In this document: positions 17,479-26,248 of the stretch, piece after piece
How positions within the stretch are numbered: position 1 is the first letter of the stretch
Layout of the letters: each line of letters begins with the position of its first letter
Source of the DNA: CAVXTF01 sp963701375
GTDB taxonomy: Bacteria > Actinomycetota > Acidimicrobiia > Acidimicrobiales > CAVXTF01
Reading direction: 5' to 3'
DNA: 64,000 bases
Assembly (NCBI GenBank): GCA_963701375.1
Contig: CAVOZT010000001.1
Span: 961,583-1,025,582, forward strand
Program-made: the position numbers and the translations under genes
The notes under the pieces: model-generated
The model's input: the letters and a program-made list of their open reading frames with translations, nothing else
Databases searched by the model: none
Told to the model about the DNA's origin: nothing

Positions 17479-18495
17479 GTGGCAGTCGTAACAACGCGGC
17501 AATTGCTCGAGGCCGGGGTCCACTTCGGACATCAGACGCGGCGCTGGAACCCGAAGATGCGACGTTTCATCCTGGGTGAGCGCAACGGCATCTACATCAT
17601 CGACCTTCGCCTGACCCTGAAAGGGATCGAAGAGTCGTATTCGTACATTCGAGATCTCGTAGCCCGCGGAGGCATCGTCTTATTCGTGGGCACGAAGAAG
17701 CAGACCCAGGGTCCTGTGGCAACGTTCGCAAGAGCGTGCGGCATGCCGTATGTGAACGAGCGCTGGCTCGGGGGCATGCTCACCAACTTCTCGACGATCT
17801 CACTTCGTGTGCGCAAGATGCAGGAGTACGAGGCGATGGAGTCCGCCGGTGACTTCGACGCGATGCCGAAGAGAGAGGCGCTACGCCACAGGCGTGAGCT
17901 GGACAAGCTTCGCCGGAACCTCGGAGGTTTCAGGAACCTCGACAGGGTCCCCGACGCCATCTTCGTCATCGACACCAAGAAGGAGCACATCGCGGTCACC
18001 GAGGCGAACAAACTCGGTATGCCCGTCGTAGCGGTCGTGGACACCAACTGCGACCCGGATCAAGTCACGTACGTCATCCCAGGCAACGACGATGCGATCC
18101 GATCAGGGTCGTTGATGTGCCGGGTCATCGCCGAAGCAGTCAAAGAAGGCCGCTTCGTCGCAGCCAACCGACCCATTCCCGAGCCCCGCCCGGGTTCGGC
18201 CGGCACGTCTGGCGGTCGCGACGGAGGTCCACGCCGGTCCCGTCCGACATCGGCACCGATGCAACGTGCGCCGCGCGTCCAGACCGCTCCCGAGGACACT
18301 TCCGCGCCACCCTCGGAAGGTGTGCCTGAAACCAACGGCGCGCCGACATCGGTTGCCGCACCAGAGGTCGAAGCAACACCTTCCGAAACACAGCCTTCCG
18401 AAACACAGCCTGTTGCCGCCGAAGCGACTCCCGCGGTGCAGGACACGATCACCACAGAAGCCCCTGTCGCAGACGGCGCCCCGAACGAGGTATGA
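17479..18495 (+). CDS. rpsB: 30S ribosomal protein S2 with long C-terminal tail
   Basis: The GTG at 17479 is preferred over the ATG at 17467: GGGAGG (17469-17474) is its ribosome binding site, and it gives the standard N-terminus AVVTTRQLLEAGVHFGHQTRRW. 338 residues; the core ends near residue 230 (VIAEAVKEGRFVAANRP). The last 105 residues are a Pro/Thr/Glu/Ala-rich acidic tail, as seen in many actinobacterial S2 proteins but long. Within it a 15-bp unit is repeated in tandem (18379-18408), giving SETQPSETQP. It is followed by tsf after 3 bp, the universal rpsB-tsf operon. Confidence 0.97.
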   Translation: MAVVTTRQLLEAGVHFGHQTRRWNPKMRRFILGERNGIYIIDLRLTLKGIEESYSYIRDLVARGGIVLFVGTKKQTQGPVATFARACGMPYVNERWLGGMLTNFSTISLRVRKMQEYEAMESAGDFDAMPKREALRHRRELDKLRRNLGGFRNLDRVPDAIFVIDTKKEHIAVTEANKLGMPVVAVVDTNCDPDQVTYVIPGNDDAIRSGSLMCRVIAEAVKEGRFVAANRPIPEPRPGSAGTSGGRDGGPRRSRPTSAPMQRAPRVQTAPEDTSAPPSEGVPETNGAPTSVAAPEVEATPSETQPSETQPVAAEATPAVQDTITTEAPVADGAPNEV

Positions 18496-18498
18496 ACA

Positions 18499-19296
18499 GT
18501 GCCCAACTTCACAGCGAAAGACGTCCAAGCTCTGCGCCAAGCGACAGGCGCAGGGATGATGGACGCAAAGCGAGCTCTCGAAGCCACAGACGGCAACATG
18601 GATGAAGCCGCTAAGTGGCTACGCGAGCAGGGTCTAGGTGGAGTCGCCAAGCGCTCCGAGCGCGAAGCTGGGGAGGGACTGGTCTCTCTCGCCGTCACCG
18701 ACAGCGCGGGTGCGATCGTCGAGTTGCGTTGCGAGACCGATTTCGTGGCGAAATCACCTGAACTGGTAAATCTCGCAGACGACCTCGCAACCCTCGTCGC
18801 GAAGAGCGGCGAGCAGGCCACGAGCGAGCGCGATGCCGAGCTCGACAATCTCAGGACGACTCTGAAGGAGAACATCAACATCGGACGCGTCGTCCGGTTG
18901 GAGATCGGCAGTTCCTCGACCCTCGGTAGTTACTTGCACATCCAGAACCAACGCGGCGTTAACGCAGTCCTTGTCGAGCTGAACGGGGGAGACGACGACC
19001 TCGCGCACGACATCGCGCTTCACATCTCGTTTGCGAAACCCAAGTACATACGCCGAGACGAGGTTCCCGAGGCTGACGTCGCCGCGGAACGGGCGACAGT
19101 GGAGCAGATTGCGCGCAACGAAGGAAAGCCCGAAGGCGCCATCCCTAAGATCGTCGAGGGTCGGATGAACGGGTTCTTCAAAGAGCTGTGTCTTCTCGAG
19201 CAGTCGTTCGTCAAAGACGAAAAACAAACCATCGCGAACGTTCTCGGCACAGCGGAAGTCGTGCGCTTCGCCCAGGTCGTCGTAGGCGGTACCTGA
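18499..19296 (+). CDS. tsf: Elongation factor Ts
   Basis: 265 residues from GTG. EF-Ts recycles EF-Tu by displacing GDP. The N-terminal UBA-like domain (NFTAKDVQALRQATGAGMMDAKRALEATDGNMDEAAKWLREQGL) is followed by the SLAVTDSAGAIVELRCETDFVAKSPEL signature containing the conserved TDFV motif that contacts EF-Tu. The rest of the dimerisation domain and the C-terminal LLEQSFVKDEKQTI segment are present. The 3-bp gap after rpsB and the 10-bp gap before pyrH indicate co-transcription. Confidence 0.97.
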   Translation: MPNFTAKDVQALRQATGAGMMDAKRALEATDGNMDEAAKWLREQGLGGVAKRSEREAGEGLVSLAVTDSAGAIVELRCETDFVAKSPELVNLADDLATLVAKSGEQATSERDAELDNLRTTLKENINIGRVVRLEIGSSSTLGSYLHIQNQRGVNAVLVELNGGDDDLAHDIALHISFAKPKYIRRDEVPEADVAAERATVEQIARNEGKPEGAIPKIVEGRMNGFFKELCLLEQSFVKDEKQTIANVLGTAEVVRFAQVVVGGT

Positions 19297-19306
19297 GGCC
19301 GTCGAG

Positions 19307-20062
19307 GTGGCCGCGACCGAACCTGATCTCGAGCAGAGGCACAAGCACGGGCGCCGTCGCCTGGTGCTCAAGATGTCGGGTGAAGCCCTCGCTTCCTCTG
19401 CCACCGACGAGACAATCGACGCAGCGGAGGTCGAGCGCATCGCCAGAGAGCTGGCCGAGGCGCGCGACCTTCTCGACCTCGAGCTCGCGGTGATGGTAGG
19501 CGGCGGAAACATCTGGCGCGGGACCGCCGGCGAGGGCCAGGGACTCGACCGTGCCACCTCAGACACCATGGGAATGCTCGCGACGGTGATCAATGCCCTC
19601 GCGCTCCAAGACGCCATCGAGCGCCAAGGCCAGCCGACCAGGGTGCTATCTGCGGTTCAGATGGCCGAGGTCTGTGAGCCCTACATAAGAAGAAGGGCGC
19701 TCCGTCACCTCGAGAAGGGCAGGGTCGTCATCTTCGCCGCCGGAATGGGCAACCCCTATTTCACGACGGACACCTCTGCCGCACTCCGCGCGGCCGAGAT
19801 CGAGGCTGACCAGCTTCTGAAAGGCACCCACTCCGGAGTAGACGGTGTCTACAGCGCCGATCCGAAGCTCGATCCGACAGCGAAGCGATACGAGCGGCTG
19901 CCCTATATGGACGTCGTAAATCGGGACTTGAGGGTGATGGACCTCACCGCCATCACCTTCTGCAAGGAGGTCAAGATGCCGATCTTGGTCTTCGACCTGA
20001 TGCGCCCTGGGAACCTCCGTCGTGCACTCGCTGGCGAGGAGATCGGTACGCTGATCGGGTGA
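19307..20062 (+). CDS. pyrH: Uridylate kinase
   Basis: 251 residues from GTG. Phosphorylates UMP to UDP. Family motifs in order: LVLKMSGEAL near residue 20 (ATP phosphate loop), ELAVMVGGGNIWRG near 60-75, ATSDTMGMLATVINALALQDA near 80-105, VVIFAAGMGNPYFTTDTSAALRAAEIEAD near 140-170 and GTHSGVDGVYSADPK near 175. All typical of the hexameric bacterial enzyme. It overlaps the frr start as GTGA. The first 15 residues are a variable extension. Confidence 0.97.
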   Translation: MAATEPDLEQRHKHGRRRLVLKMSGEALASSATDETIDAAEVERIARELAEARDLLDLELAVMVGGGNIWRGTAGEGQGLDRATSDTMGMLATVINALALQDAIERQGQPTRVLSAVQMAEVCEPYIRRRALRHLEKGRVVIFAAGMGNPYFTTDTSAALRAAEIEADQLLKGTHSGVDGVYSADPKLDPTAKRYERLPYMDVVNRDLRVMDLTAITFCKEVKMPILVFDLMRPGNLRRALAGEEIGTLIG

Positions 20063-20631
20063 GTGACGACGACCTGTCCCAGGTGGTTATCTCGGACGCC
20101 AAGGATCGCATGGACAAGGCCGTCGACCATTCCAGGGCCGAATTCGGCGCGGTGCGCAGTGGCCGAGCAACGCCGGGGCTCGTGGAGCACCTCCGAGTGG
20201 ACGTGTACGGGGCGGAAGTCGAGCTACGGTCGATCGCAGGTCTTTCTGTGCCTGAGGCGAGGCTGCTCGTGATCTCCCCTTACGACAAGTCTTCGATAGT
20301 GGCGATAGAACGTGCGATCCAGGCCTCGGACCTCGGGATCAACCCTTCCAACGACGGCGCTGTCATCCGCTTGGCCTTCCCACCCCTCACCGAGGAGCGC
20401 CGGAAGGATCTCGTAAAGGTTGTCAAGCACAAGGCTGAAGAGGGCAGGGTCGCCATCCGCAACCTTCGCCGAGCGGCACGCCACGAGCTCGAAGGCCTCC
20501 AACACGACGGGGAACTCTCCTCAGACGACGTCGAGCGGGCGGAGAAAGAGCTAGAGAGGCTGACCCATGAGAAGGTGGCTGCGCTCGACGCCCTTCTTGC
20601 CCACAAAGAGCGGGAGCTCCTCGAACTGTGA
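20059..20631 (+). CDS. frr: Ribosome recycling factor
   Basis: 190 residues from a GTG that overlaps the pyrH stop. Splits the post-termination ribosome together with EF-G. Diagnostic segments: VDHSRAEFGAVRSGRATPGLVEHLRVDVYGAEVEL near 17-53 (domain I/II boundary), LLVISPYDKSSIVAIERAIQASDLGINPSNDGAVIRLAFPPLTEERRKDLVK near 70-120 and the last helix with LERLTHEKVAALDALLAHKERELLE. Length is normal. Confidence 0.97.
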   Translation: MSDDDLSQVVISDAKDRMDKAVDHSRAEFGAVRSGRATPGLVEHLRVDVYGAEVELRSIAGLSVPEARLLVISPYDKSSIVAIERAIQASDLGINPSNDGAVIRLAFPPLTEERRKDLVKVVKHKAEEGRVAIRNLRRAARHELEGLQHDGELSSDDVERAEKELERLTHEKVAALDALLAHKERELLEL

Positions 20632-20712
20632 ACCCGAGGCCGACTCCCGTTGGCGCCACCGAAAAGTCGAGCAGGGAGACGTGCCAGGTGCCCGGGTGCT
20701 GAGGGAGGCCAC

Positions 20713-22371
20713 ATGGACGACGACACGGCTGTAGGCGGACCTGAGGTCGACGAAGACGAGCGCGATCACGACTCGGGCACGTTGCCGGCGTCGGGCTCGA
20801 GAGGTGGAAGGCGAGTGAGGATAATCGGTGCCGAGCAGGCGGGCTTGGTGGCACCACCTGAAGGTTTCGCCGTCACCGACGACCCGCTCGAATCCGATTT
20901 GTTCGAAGAGCGTCTAGACGCTCCGGGGAGTGACCCTCTCGGCGATCCGCTCGAGGGGTTGGACGAGCCGGGTGAGCTCCATCTGGAATGGTCTCCGGCA
21001 CAGCCGCGGCGCGGGTACGAGTCCGATCTCCCGCACTGGACCGACCCCCCCACGGGACAGGTACCCGCCGTACTTGCGCGTGACGAGCCGGACCTGCCCG
21101 AGTGGCAACGCGCCGGCGATACAGGCCCGGTTTGGCGAGAGCACCAACACGATTGGGCGGACCCCGGCTTCGAGCCTTCGATGCTCGGTGACGATGAGAC
21201 CAGGGTCGGAGAGCTTCGGACCGACGACCTCGCCGAAGAGCGCAGACCGTGGGAGTTCAGCGACGAGGAAGAGCAGTCACCAGAAGAGCAGTCTCCCGAC
21301 GCGAGCTCCGACACTCCAGACGAGAGCTCGTCGCTTCTCGATCCCGTACACGCAGGACCTGTCACAACGATCAGCTCGTCGGTTCGCAGAACAGGGACGG
21401 GCCAGGTACAAGAACCGATTGGGCGGCCACGTCACGGCCGGCGTAGACAGTCGCTCGGGGAACCGATTTTCGAGCCCGCACTAACTGCGCAGGGCTCCGG
21501 TTCGCAATCGGTACGGACTCCTCACCCGTTTGACCCGCCATCTGACGGGGGGTCCGGACGCAACATGTCGATCGCGATAGCGACCGGTGTAGCGGTTTCC
21601 GCCGTCGCGTTGCTCGCGATGTGGGCGGGTCCGGTACCTTCCCTGGTCCTCTCGACGGTCGTGGTCACCCTTTGTGCTGCCGAGGCTTACGGGACCCTGC
21701 GCCGCTCCGGCAGGCGGTCCGCCACGCTTCTCGGTCTCGTCGCGACCGTCGGGATCATGGTGACGGCATACGCCAAGGGACCTTCTGCGATCCCGTTGAT
21801 GGTGGTGCTGCTTTTGATCGGCACCATGATCTGGTACTTGATCGGGGTCGAGCCGGGATCTCCGGTGGAAGGCACGGCTTCGACAGTCCTCGTGTTCGTG
21901 TGGGTCGGGGTGCTCGGCTCTTTCGCAGCGTTGCTGCTCGCGCCTAGCCAATTTCCCCAGCGGCACGGCGTCGCCTTCTTTGCAGGAGCGATCATCGCGG
22001 CCGTTCTGAACGACGTGGGGGCGCTCGCCGCCGGCCGGTTTTTCGGACGCCATCTTCTCGCATCCCAGGTGAGCCCCAAGAAAACCTGGGAGGGTCTGGT
22101 CGGCGGTTCGATCCTTGCGATCGTCGGGTCCGTCCTCATCACCGGCCACATCCATCCGTGGACGATCCCGAAAGCAGCGCTGCTCGGTGTCGTGGTTTCA
22201 GTGGTCGCCCCGGTCGGAGATCTTTGCGAGTCGCTCGTGAAGCGCGATCTCAGCCTGAAGGACATGGGGTCGATGTTGCCGGGTCACGGAGGAATGCTCG
22301 ACCGCTTTGACGCTCTTCTGTTCGTTCTGCCGGCGACCTACTACCTGGTCCGATTGGTGCACTTGGGATGA
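20713..22371 (+). CDS. cdsA: Phosphatidate cytidylyltransferase with 280-residue acidic N-terminal extension
   Basis: Makes CDP-diacylglycerol from CTP and phosphatidate in the membrane. ATG at 20713 with GGGAGG at 20703-20708 gives 552 residues, about twice the usual length. Residues of about 1-284 are hydrophilic, strongly acidic and rich in Pro/Ser, without recognisable fold. The membrane part starts near 285 (MSIAIATGVAVSAVALLAMW) and has about eight helices. The CDS signature is intact: VKRDLSLKDMGSMLPGHGG followed by MLDRFD near 515-535, and KKTWEGLVGG before it. The last codon overlaps the dxr start as ATGA. Whether the extension is processed or interacts with other proteins is unknown. 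Confidence 0.9.
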   Translation: MDDDTAVGGPEVDEDERDHDSGTLPASGSRGGRRVRIIGAEQAGLVAPPEGFAVTDDPLESDLFEERLDAPGSDPLGDPLEGLDEPGELHLEWSPAQPRRGYESDLPHWTDPPTGQVPAVLARDEPDLPEWQRAGDTGPVWREHQHDWADPGFEPSMLGDDETRVGELRTDDLAEERRPWEFSDEEEQSPEEQSPDASSDTPDESSSLLDPVHAGPVTTISSSVRRTGTGQVQEPIGRPRHGRRRQSLGEPIFEPALTAQGSGSQSVRTPHPFDPPSDGGSGRNMSIAIATGVAVSAVALLAMWAGPVPSLVLSTVVVTLCAAEAYGTLRRSGRRSATLLGLVATVGIMVTAYAKGPSAIPLMVVLLLIGTMIWYLIGVEPGSPVEGTASTVLVFVWVGVLGSFAALLLAPSQFPQRHGVAFFAGAIIAAVLNDVGALAAGRFFGRHLLASQVSPKKTWEGLVGGSILAIVGSVLITGHIHPWTIPKAALLGVVVSVVAPVGDLCESLVKRDLSLKDMGSMLPGHGGMLDRFDALLFVLPATYYLVRLVHLG

Positions 22372-23575
22372 CTCCGAGCGCGGGGGCGCAGGCTGCAGAC
22401 GTCGGGAAACCGGCGATCAAGGTCGCGCTCGTCGGCTCCACCGGGTCGATAGGCACCCAGGCCGTGGAAGTGATCCGAGCCGACCGCGAGAGATTCGAAG
22501 TCGTAGCGCTCGCTGCGCGTGACTCGGTCGAACTCCTTGCCGCTCAGGCAAAGCAACTCCGTCCCCGAGTCGTAGCGCTCGCCGACCCCCGACGGGCGTC
22601 GGAGCTGGACCGGCTCCTGCCCAAAGGAATCGAGGTTCTGACAGGGCCCGAGGGGCTTGCTGCCATCGCCGGACCCCGTGGGGGCGCGGACGTGGTTCTG
22701 AACGCGGTGGTCGGGTTTGCCGGCCTCGGCGTGACTCTCTGCACTCGACGCCGGCAAGCGGCTCGCACTCGCTAACAAGGAGTCGCTCATCGCAGGAGGC
22801 GCCGTCGTCGCAAAGGTTCGCCGCGACCCCCGGAGCCGAGATCGTTCCTGTCGACTCCGAGCACTGCGCACTCCACCAGTGCTTGCGAGCGGGGAGCCGT
22901 TCTGAGGTCGCAAGCCTGGTGCTGACCGCGAGCGGGGGACCTTTCAGGGGGCTCTCGCCGTCTGATCTCGCAGAGGTGCGGGTCGAAGAGGCTCTCGCTC
23001 ACCCGACTTGGCACATGGGCCCGAAGGTGACAGTCGACTCGTCCACGCTGATGAACAAGGGCCTCGAGGTCATCGAGGCGCACGAGCTGTTCGGCGTGCC
23101 CTACGAAAGCATCAGTGTGGTGGTTCACCCACAATCGATCGTCCACTCGATGGTCGTGTTCAGTGACGGGTCGACGATCGCGCAGTTGGCGGACCCCGAC
23201 ATGAGGATGCCGATCGGGTATTCGCTCGGGTTCCCGGATCGCTCGCAGCATCCCTACGGTGCTCTCGATTGGCAACAGGTGAGGCGGCTCGACTTCGAGT
23301 TGCCGGACCGTGCGGTGTTCCGTTGCCTGGAGCTTGCCGAATCAGCCGGTCGCCAAGGAGGTTTGGCTCCTGCTTGGTTGAACGCGGGCAACGAGATCGC
23401 CGTTGCGGCCTTCTTGGCGAATCGGATCGCGTGGAGCTCCATTGCCGACGTCGTGTCCGACACCATTCAGGCATTCGACGGCGCACCCGCCACAGACGCC
23501 GAGTCCGTTGTCGAAGCCGATGCGCGTGCGCGCCGCGTCGCGGAGAGGGCCGTCAATTCGGTCCGAGCCGCATGA
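22368..23575 (+). CDS. dxr: 1-deoxy-D-xylulose 5-phosphate reductoisomerase (two +1 frameshifts)
   Basis: Second enzyme of the MEP isoprenoid pathway. Frame one gives VALVGSTGSIGTQAVEVI (NADPH site) through GFAGLGVTL. At about 22739 the frame moves by one base to ALDAGKRLALANKESLIAGGAVVAKVRRD, and at about 22833, in a run of five C, it moves again to EIVPVDSEHCALHQCL. The metal and substrate motifs LTASGGPF, HPTWHMGPKVTVDSSTLMNKGLEVIEAHELF and NAGNEIAVAAFL follow in the third frame. Removing two inserted bases gives 401 residues, the normal length. The gene is essential and single copy in bacteria that use this pathway, and ispG is next door, so sequence error is the likelier cause. It is coupled to cdsA and rseP by ATGA-type overlaps. 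Confidence 0.93.
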
Positions 23576-24882
23576 CTCAGTTGCGTGACCCGGTCCGGAT
23601 TCCGGACCGGGATCAAGGTCCCGTTCGCGACCCCGAGGCGAGGGGGAACCTCGCTCGCCTGTTGGTTTCCGTCTGCGCGCTGATACTGCTCGCGCTCGCC
23701 ACCCACACCACGGATCTTCTCGTGGTGATCGTCGCGTTGATCGTGATGATCATGCTGCACGAGCTCGGGCACTTCGTCACGGCGAAGTGGAGCGGAATGA
23801 AGGTGACGGAGTACTTCCTCGGCTTCGGCCCGCGGCTCTGGTCCTTTCGGCGCGGCGAGACCGAGTACGGGATAAAGGCGCTCCCTCTCGGGGGTTACGT
23901 GAAGATCATCGGGATGTCGAACCTCGAGGAGGTCCCTCCCGAGGACGAGCCCCGCACATACCGTCAGCAGCCCTTCAGGAAGCGCCTGCTCGTAGCAGTC
24001 GCCGGAAGCGGGGTGCACTTCATTCTCGCCCTGCTCCTCATCTTCACGATCCTGGTCGGCTACGGCCAGCAACAGCAGGGCACCGTGCAGGTCCAGGCGC
24101 TGACAGTCTGGCAAGGAGGACCCACGAGCCCGGCTCGTGTCGCGGGGATCGAGCCGGGCGACGTAATCGTCTCGATCGACGGGCACGCCGTCAGCAACGT
24201 GAACCAGGTGTCCGACATCACCAGGGTGAGCCAAGGACGAGGGCTGGTCGTAGTCGTGCGACGAAACGGCCGGGACCTGACGTTGACGCTCGTGCCGGTG
24301 AACGGGCACCAGGTGAACGTGGGCGGAGTGCCGGCGGTACCGGCTTCCACCAAAGACGCCGGTCTCATCGGGGTAGAACTGACCTACCCGTTTGTGCGCG
24401 TCCCTCCACTCCGGGCGGCGGGACGTTCGTTCGTCGGAGTAGGCGACCTCATGAAAGAGTCGGTCGTCGCGGTATGGCAGCGATTTTCCCCTCAAGGAAT
24501 CGGCAATCTCTTCGACCAGGTGACGAACACGCAAGCCGCGGAACAAGCTGCACAGACAGGAGCCCGCCCCGAGTCGATCTATGGAGCGGTGCGCACCGCG
24601 ACCCAGGGTGTCCAGGCCGGCTGGGCGGATTTCCTGAACGTCTTGGTCGTGATCAACGTCTTCATCGGCCTGCTCAACTTGCTGCCGATGCTGCCGCTCG
24701 ACGGGGGACACGTCGTGATCGCGGTCTACGAGCGCATAAGGAGCCGGCGTGGGCGGCCGTACCATGCGGACGTAGCGAAGCTCACCCCGATCGCTTACTC
24801 GTTCATGCTGCTCCTCGCCTTCGTCGTGCTTTCGGCCTTCTATCTGGACATCACCCACCCGATACCGAACCCCTTCAAGTAG
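23572..24882 (+). CDS. rseP: Site-2 intramembrane metalloprotease RseP family
   Basis: 436 residues from the ATG at 23572, overlapping the dxr stop. Cleaves membrane-bound substrates such as anti-sigma factors within the lipid layer. The zinc site HELGH is in the second helix (MIMLHELGHFVTAKWSGMKV, about residue 63), a PDZ domain spans about 165-265 (VAGIEPGDVIVSIDGHAVSNVNQV), and the third zinc ligand is in NLLPMLPLDGGHVVI near 370. Four membrane helices. The dxr-rseP-ispG order is conserved in actinobacteria. A 130-bp gap without visible features separates it from ispG. Confidence 0.95.
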   Translation: MTQLRDPVRIPDRDQGPVRDPEARGNLARLLVSVCALILLALATHTTDLLVVIVALIVMIMLHELGHFVTAKWSGMKVTEYFLGFGPRLWSFRRGETEYGIKALPLGGYVKIIGMSNLEEVPPEDEPRTYRQQPFRKRLLVAVAGSGVHFILALLLIFTILVGYGQQQQGTVQVQALTVWQGGPTSPARVAGIEPGDVIVSIDGHAVSNVNQVSDITRVSQGRGLVVVVRRNGRDLTLTLVPVNGHQVNVGGVPAVPASTKDAGLIGVELTYPFVRVPPLRAAGRSFVGVGDLMKESVVAVWQRFSPQGIGNLFDQVTNTQAAEQAAQTGARPESIYGAVRTATQGVQAGWADFLNVLVVINVFIGLLNLLPMLPLDGGHVVIAVYERIRSRRGRPYHADVAKLTPIAYSFMLLLAFVVLSAFYLDITHPIPNPFK

Positions 24883-25012
24883 TCGGTTTCCCGGGCCTGA
24901 CCACTGGGCACGGCTGTACGGCGCCCCGGTCGGCCCACTTGGGCATGTCAGGCACGCGCGATCGGGTGAGCACCCCGGCACGGCACAATGGAGAGGTGAC
25001 GAGGAGGCAGTA

Positions 25013-26248
25013 GTGAGCCAGTCATCGCTCGCCAAACGCCGGGAAACGCGCCAGATCCACGTGGGATCGGTCGCGGTAGGTGGCGGGGCACCGGTCTCCG
25101 TCCAGTCGATGACGACGACAAAGACCGCCGACGTAGAAGGCACCCTGTCTCAGATCTACTCGCTCGCGGCGGCGGGCGCGGACATCGTGAGGTGCACCTG
25201 CAACGAGACTGCGGCGGCAGAGGGTCTCGCGCGGATCGTGCCTCGGTCTCCCGTCCCGATAATTGCGGACATCCACTTCCATCACGAGATGGCTCTCGCC
25301 GCTCTCGAAGCAGGCGTCCAAGGTCTGCGGCTCAACCCCGGCAATCTGCGCAAGGAAGAAGAGATCAAACAGGTCGCCATGGAGGCAAAGGACCGGGGGG
25401 TGCCGATCAGGATCGGCGTGAACGCCGGATCGCTCGACAAACGCCTCTACAAGGAATTCGGCGGCGTCACGCCCGAGGCCCTGGTGGAGTCGGCGCGCAT
25501 AGAGCTCGCCTATTTCTCGGAGGTCGGATTCGACGACGTGAAGATCTCTGTCAAGGCATCGAACGTCCCGCTCATGATCGAGGCTTATAGGCTCGCGTCG
25601 GAGACCTTCGACCATCCGTTGCATCTCGGGGTCACTGAGGCCGGTCCGCCCCCCGCAGGACTGCTGAAGGGAACGGCCGGGATCGCGACCCTTCTCGCCG
25701 AAGGTATCGGCGACACGATCAGGTACTCGCTCACCGCCGACCCGGTGGAGGAGGCTCGGGCGGGCAGGCAATTGCTGGAGGCACTGGGGCTCCGCGAGCG
25801 CAAAGGTCTCGACCTCATCGCCTGCCCGTCTTGCGGCAGGGCGGAGATCGACGTGATCGGGGTGGCGAAGTCCGTGCAAGAAGCGCTCGAGAACAGGAAC
25901 CTCCCCTTGCAGGTGGCTGTCATGGGGTGCGTGGTGAACGGACCGGGCGAAGCGAGAGAGGCTGATCTCGGGATCGCCGCGGGCCTGCACAAGGGTCACC
26001 TCTTCATAAAGGGCGAGATCATCAGGGTCGTGCCCGAGGCCGACATGGTCTCTGCATTGGTGGAGGAGGCGGAGCGTCTCGTGGCGGAGGGCATCGATGC
26101 GAGGCTCGCAGCCGCCGACAAGAACGCGCCGGCCGAGGCCGAGGCAGATCGGGTGGCGCTGCTCGCGTCACAAGGCGACGCCAACCACGACGCCGAGCGA
26201 GTCGAGCTCGTCAGGCGGGCGACCGGCGTCAAATCCGAAGGTCAGTAG
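25013..26248 (+). CDS. ispG: 4-hydroxy-3-methylbut-2-en-1-yl diphosphate synthase (IspG)
   Basis: 411 residues from GTG with GAGGAGG upstream. Converts MEcPP to HMBPP using a [4Fe-4S] cluster. TIM-barrel part: PVSVQSMTTTKTADVEGTL, ADIVRCTCNETAAAEGL, IADIHFHHEMA and LRLNPGNL. Cluster ligands: the two Cys of ACPSCGR (about 279-282) and Cys in MGCVVNGPGEAREAD (about 315), with the conserved Glu after it. Length fits the short bacterial type. The C-terminal 40 residues are a variable acidic tail. It overlaps convergent proS by 7 bp. Together with dxr it places isoprenoid synthesis in this operon. Confidence 0.96.
   Translation: MSQSSLAKRRETRQIHVGSVAVGGGAPVSVQSMTTTKTADVEGTLSQIYSLAAAGADIVRCTCNETAAAEGLARIVPRSPVPIIADIHFHHEMALAALEAGVQGLRLNPGNLRKEEEIKQVAMEAKDRGVPIRIGVNAGSLDKRLYKEFGGVTPEALVESARIELAYFSEVGFDDVKISVKASNVPLMIEAYRLASETFDHPLHLGVTEAGPPPAGLLKGTAGIATLLAEGIGDTIRYSLTADPVEEARAGRQLLEALGLRERKGLDLIACPSCGRAEIDVIGVAKSVQEALENRNLPLQVAVMGCVVNGPGEAREADLGIAAGLHKGHLFIKGEIIRVVPEADMVSALVEEAERLVAEGIDARLAAADKNAPAEAEADRVALLASQGDANHDAERVELVRRATGVKSEGQ

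Noticed and set aside
22735..22840. Programmed ribosomal frameshifting in dxr
   Set aside because: Two separate +1 shifts would be needed, DXR is not known to use recoding, and the second site is a simple C run typical of sequencing error.
23467..25143. 558-codon minus-strand frame opposite rseP and the start of ispG
   Set aside because: Antisense shadow of two well-identified genes, with no recognisable product and no ribosome binding site seen.
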